A DNA stretch of 64,000 bases. Source: UBA1563 sp041671545. Lineage in GTDB: Bacteria > Bacteroidota > Ignavibacteria > Ignavibacteriales > Ignavibacteriaceae. Shown here in pieces: positions 61,921-64,000 of the stretch. Position numbers and translations under genes: made by a program. Position 1 is the stretch's first letter; each line of letters starts with the position of its first letter. A model generated the notes under the pieces. It had not been told where the DNA came from. It ran no database searches and was given only the letters and a program-made list of their open reading frames with translations. The stretch is from positions 1 to 64,000 of the forward strand of contig JBAZBI010000001.1 in NCBI GenBank assembly GCA_041671545.1, read 5' to 3'.

Positions 61921-62057
61921 AGTTGATTCTTGTTTCGGAATTGTCGGGATATTCTCCCCGCTGCTTGAAATTTGCTTCTCGACCATCGAAAATCCTTTTT
62001 CAGCGATGATCAAAAAAATTATTAGTTCCGATCGGATAATTGAACGACAATATGACT

Positions 62058-62100
62058 GAATGGGTCACATTCAACCATTCATCCATTCGCTATGGAATTC
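62058..62100. repeat. ATTC-rich repeat, copy A
   Basis: GACTGAATGGGTC ... CATTCAACCATTCATCCATTCG, upstream of the ATC-hydrolase-like gene. A similar string, GATTGAATGGCTG ... CATTCATCCATTCAATTCCATTCATCC, is at 63369-63440 upstream of the APC permease. See the second copy. Confidence 0.5.
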
Positions 62101-62183
62101 GTAATTCTTTCAAATTTTTTTTTTATTTTACACCGGCAGAAAAAAATCTTTTATTATTACAATAAACAGATAATATCAATAAG

Positions 62184-62909
62184 ATGCATAGGTGTATGAT
62201 GGATGTTACAAATCTTAGAGGTTACGGCATTGCCGGAAGTGATGCAGAAGCAAACTGGAGTCAGGCTTTCAAAGCAAAGTTGAAAAAGACTTCTCAAAAA
62301 GTGGTTATGAAGCATCTTAACCTAAAACAAAAATTCCAGGTTCTTTATTGGTTTGCAAAAGAAAAAAAACGATCCGCTGCATTGGATTTATCAGACATCC
62401 GCGCCAAAGGTATGAAGAATGATATCTTTATCAAACAACAATTAGAATACCTTTCCATCTTTTCCACATTGAAAATTGTTGTAGGGTTGGATTCGGCTTT
62501 AAATATTATGTATGCAGTTATGGATGCTACAGCAGAAGAAGCTCTTTTACTTTCTTTGCCGGAAGTTGAGGCTATAAGAAATATGGGAGAACCGTTTGAA
62601 GTTCTACGCTCTTACTCTGCTGTTTTCCCGGAGACTGCTAAAAAAGCTGGCTGCCACGAAGGCGTTATTACTGAAGAAAAACAAAATTCTTTCCAATTCG
62701 ATATTCATTATTGTGTTTGGCTTGAATTAGCTAAGAAGATGAACGTTCCCGAAGCATGTATTCCAAACTGTTATGCAGATGATCTCGCTTACCCAAAATA
62801 TTTTGAATCGTTGGGAATTAAATATACCCGAACTGGAACTCTCGCCAAAGGTAATGCTTGTTGTGATCTAAGATTTGAAAAGATGGAAGGGGTTTCTAAG
62901 ACTCGTTGA
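62184..62909 (+). CDS. L-2-amino-thiazoline-4-carboxylate hydrolase-family protein (second)
   Basis: A 241-residue protein without signal peptide. The C-terminal part ACIPNCYADDLAYPKYFESL and TRTGTLAKGNACCDLRF (about 207-231) has the family end G-x-x-C-C-D-L-R-F (ATC hydrolase, PF14196-like), the same type as the shorter gene at 57610. The N-terminal half (40-150) is helical. The family's tested enzyme takes part in thiazoline-based cysteine synthesis; most members are untested. The ATG is 84 bases after the ATTC-rich repeat; the next gene is convergent. Confidence 0.65.
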   Translation: MHRCMMDVTNLRGYGIAGSDAEANWSQAFKAKLKKTSQKVVMKHLNLKQKFQVLYWFAKEKKRSAALDLSDIRAKGMKNDIFIKQQLEYLSIFSTLKIVVGLDSALNIMYAVMDATAEEALLLSLPEVEAIRNMGEPFEVLRSYSAVFPETAKKAGCHEGVITEEKQNSFQFDIHYCVWLELAKKMNVPEACIPNCYADDLAYPKYFESLGIKYTRTGTLAKGNACCDLRFEKMEGVSKTR

Positions 62910-62921
62910 TTTTTGAAAGCT

Positions 62922-63143
62922 TTAGTTAATATTAGCCCATGAAGAAGTTTTTCCATCATTGGCTTCAGATAAACCTTCGTGTACTTTCAAATAGTCTTCA
63001 TCACTGCTCAATATTTCATCAGTTGGATCAATGCTGTCACGATTCTTTAAGAACGAGATATAATTAAAAATTGATTTCAACGTTTCATCATCAAAGTAAT
63101 TAACGTCCGAATTGATCTGTTTTATCATCGATGTTCTTGTCAT
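62922..63143 (-). CDS. Small antitoxin-like protein
   Basis: A 73-residue protein (MTRTSMIKQINSDVNYFDDETLKSIFNYISFLKNRDS, here by residues 1-37; then ILSSDEDYLKVHEGL ... GKTSSWANIN). The helix DDETLKSIFNYISFLK and the C-terminal D-G-K-T-S-S-W end resemble antitoxins that neutralise RelE/ParE-type toxins. No toxin gene is next to it on either strand. AAGGAAT lies 6-7 bases before the ATG. It may be an orphan antitoxin or an unrelated helical protein. Confidence 0.55.
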   Translation of the reverse strand: MTRTSMIKQINSDVNYFDDETLKSIFNYISFLKNRDSIDPTDEILSSDEDYLKVHEGLSEANDGKTSSWANIN

Positions 63144-63516
63144 ATTAAATTCCTTGTAATCTTATCTTTAATTTGAAATCCATCTTTTTGTGATGGTAAC
63201 TTAACCAAAGTTTATTCTTTTTTCAAGATTGAAAGAAAAACTTATATTATAGATAAAGTATTTATTTTTTAAGTATGAGATAAGAGAGCAAATTCTTAAT
63301 CGCTTTGGCGGACGAATTCCTTAGTCATAAATGACAGAGCTATAACAAAGTGTTACTGTTCATCGATCGTACGATTGAATGGCTGCATGAATGAATGAAT
63401 GAAAAACATTCATCCATTCAATTCCATTCATCCATTCGGTTAAATTTTTAAATCATTTATTATTATTGCCATTTTGCGTAGAATATTTTCCCTAACTATC
63501 CATTTATTCAGGTGCT
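63144..63516. other. 373-bp intergenic region with ATTC-rich repeat
   Basis: Between the antitoxin-like gene (minus) and the APC permease (plus). It contains ATTC/GAAT short tandem repeats at 63369-63440 (copy B of the repeat near 62058), able to form a hairpin because GAATGAATGAATG lies upstream of CATTCATCCATTC. No other gene-like signal was seen. Promoters for both neighbours should be here. Confidence 0.5.
63369..63440. repeat. ATTC-rich repeat, copy B
   Basis: GATTGAATGGCTGCATGAATGAATGAATG, then ACATTCATCCATTCAATTCC and ATTCATCCATTCGG (quoted in pieces): GAAT units followed by their reverse complement units, giving a hairpin of about 13 pairs. It resembles copy A at 62058-62100. Possible operator, replication-slippage repeat or dispersed palindrome. 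Confidence 0.5.
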
Positions 63517-64000
63517 ATGGAAACAACAAAAAAGACAACGCTAATTCGCGGACTTTCATTAACCGCAGCTACAATGCTCGTTGCCGGTTCTATGATCGGT
63601 TCCGGTATTTTTAGAAAGCCTGCTACAATGGCAGGTCAACTCCACTCACCGGAATTGTTAATTCTCGTTTGGGTTGTTGCCGGACTAATTACTTTTATCG
63701 GCGCGCTGGTAAATGCTGAGATCGCCGGAATGATAGACGCCACCGGCGGACAATTTATGTACTTCAAAGAGATGTACGGCGACTTTACCGCTTATCTTTA
63801 CGGCTGGTCTATTTTAGCGGTAATTCAAACCGGTAGCCAGGCGGCAATTGCTTATGTGTTTGCAGAATATCTCGGCTACTTTTTCAAATTCCCGGAAGCG
63901 TCAAAATATCTGCAGGACATTTCCCTTTTCATGCCCTTTGTGGGATCGATTCATCCCTTTGCGGATTTCGGAACAAAAGCGGTCGCAATACTTTGCATTC
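63517..64000 (+). CDS. APC-superfamily amino acid permease, N-terminal part (cut by window edge)
   Basis: The ORF opens METTKKTTLIRGLSLTAATM and reads LVAGSMIGSGIFRKPATMAG (about 22-41), the helix 1 sodium/amino acid site of APC permeases with the usual GSGIF, then TGGQFMYFKEMYG (about 77-89), the LAT/SLC7-like helix 3 pattern. The coding sequence has 161 complete codons in the window and runs on past base 64000. It probably imports an amino acid. It is the only permease in this accessory end and is preceded by the ATTC-rich repeat. Confidence 0.9.
   Translation, partial: METTKKTTLIRGLSLTAATMLVAGSMIGSGIFRKPATMAGQLHSPELLILVWVVAGLITFIGALVNAEIAGMIDATGGQFMYFKEMYGDFTAYLYGWSILAVIQTGSQAAIAYVFAEYLGYFFKFPEASKYLQDISLFMPFVGSIHPFADFGTKAVAILCI

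Larger units (their letters stand above)
61301..62183. other. Intergenic region with hairpin, common repeat and minisatellite
   Basis: After the ATPase gene, a weak hairpin ATAGTAAA/TTTACTAT (61321-61328 with 61341-61348) is followed by T-rich DNA and may end the transcript. A widely dispersed TTCGTG-type repeat lies at about 61510-61537. The 42-bp minisatellite spans about 61627-61920, and the ATTC-rich segment about 62058-62100 precedes the next gene. No convincing gene in between. Confidence 0.55.

Noticed and set aside
61629..62009. Serine/glutamate-repeat ORF on the plus strand
   Set aside because: It exists only because the 42-base period is divisible by three; no start signal or unique domain supports it over the other frames.

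Overview
The window looks like chromosome of a free-living Gram-negative bacterium of the Ignavibacteria/Chlorobi side of the Bacteroidota. The DNA is AT-rich. Two exported proteins carry type IX secretion (T9SS) C-terminal sorting domains, one with the NYPNPFNPNT signature that is typical of Ignavibacteriales. There are PorV-like and FadL-like outer-membrane proteins, TonB-type proteins and a Lol lipoprotein-sorting system. None of the four tRNA genes encodes its CCA end. No rRNA, CRISPR array, transposase or phage gene was seen. The lineage is inferred from protein style, not from a marker gene.

Left part (1-9.1 kb): two tandem copies of a tiny GIY-YIG nuclease gene, each followed by what looks like the 3' half of a tRNA-Cys gene; an acyl-CoA/ACP synthetase; a T9SS-exported phosphodiester glycosidase; four tRNA genes (Pro-Arg-His-Glu, minus strand); a LolC/E-LolC/E-LolD operon; and a STAS-domain regulator. 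At 9.4-19.3 kb an operon encodes a 2381-residue secreted protein with about 16 carboxypeptidase-regulatory-like repeats, a PorV-like protein and another outer-membrane protein.

Core part (19.3-44.6 kb, nearly all minus strand): saccharopine dehydrogenase-like oxidoreductase, hotdog thioesterase, frameshifted adenine deaminase, AcpS, gamma-glutamyltransferase, an MCE lipid-transport protein, SSB, a SPOR lipoprotein, a GDSL lipoprotein, a FadL-type porin, an operon yqeY-cvpA-mutS2-biotin carboxylase-biotin carrier, a TonB protein, an endonuclease/phosphatase-fold protein, a Kup potassium transporter beside a KimA-like permease, an NSS transporter with its micro-subunit MetS, and a TlpA-like thioredoxin.

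Accessory part (44.6-64 kb, nearly all plus strand): many poorly conserved envelope proteins, tandem paralogues, a decayed paralogue, a Crp-like regulator with an SDR and an ATC-hydrolase-like gene, and a three-gene ABC-3C predicted antiviral system (Mrr-like nuclease effector, small middle component, DUF2326 SMC-like ATPase). A dispersed 32-95 bp repeat occurs six times, always just upstream of a plus-strand gene or gene group. It contains two small hairpins and also fits a Bacteroidota promoter (TTTG - 20 nt - TAnnTTTT). The region ends with a 42-bp minisatellite open in several frames, a second ATC-hydrolase-family gene, an antitoxin-like small gene and a truncated APC permease.

The strongest leads for something undescribed are the GIY-YIG/tRNA-Cys-tail tandem units, the repeated leader that marks accessory modules, and the isolated sorting-domain lipoprotein. 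The ABC-3C set belongs to a class already predicted to be a conflict system.
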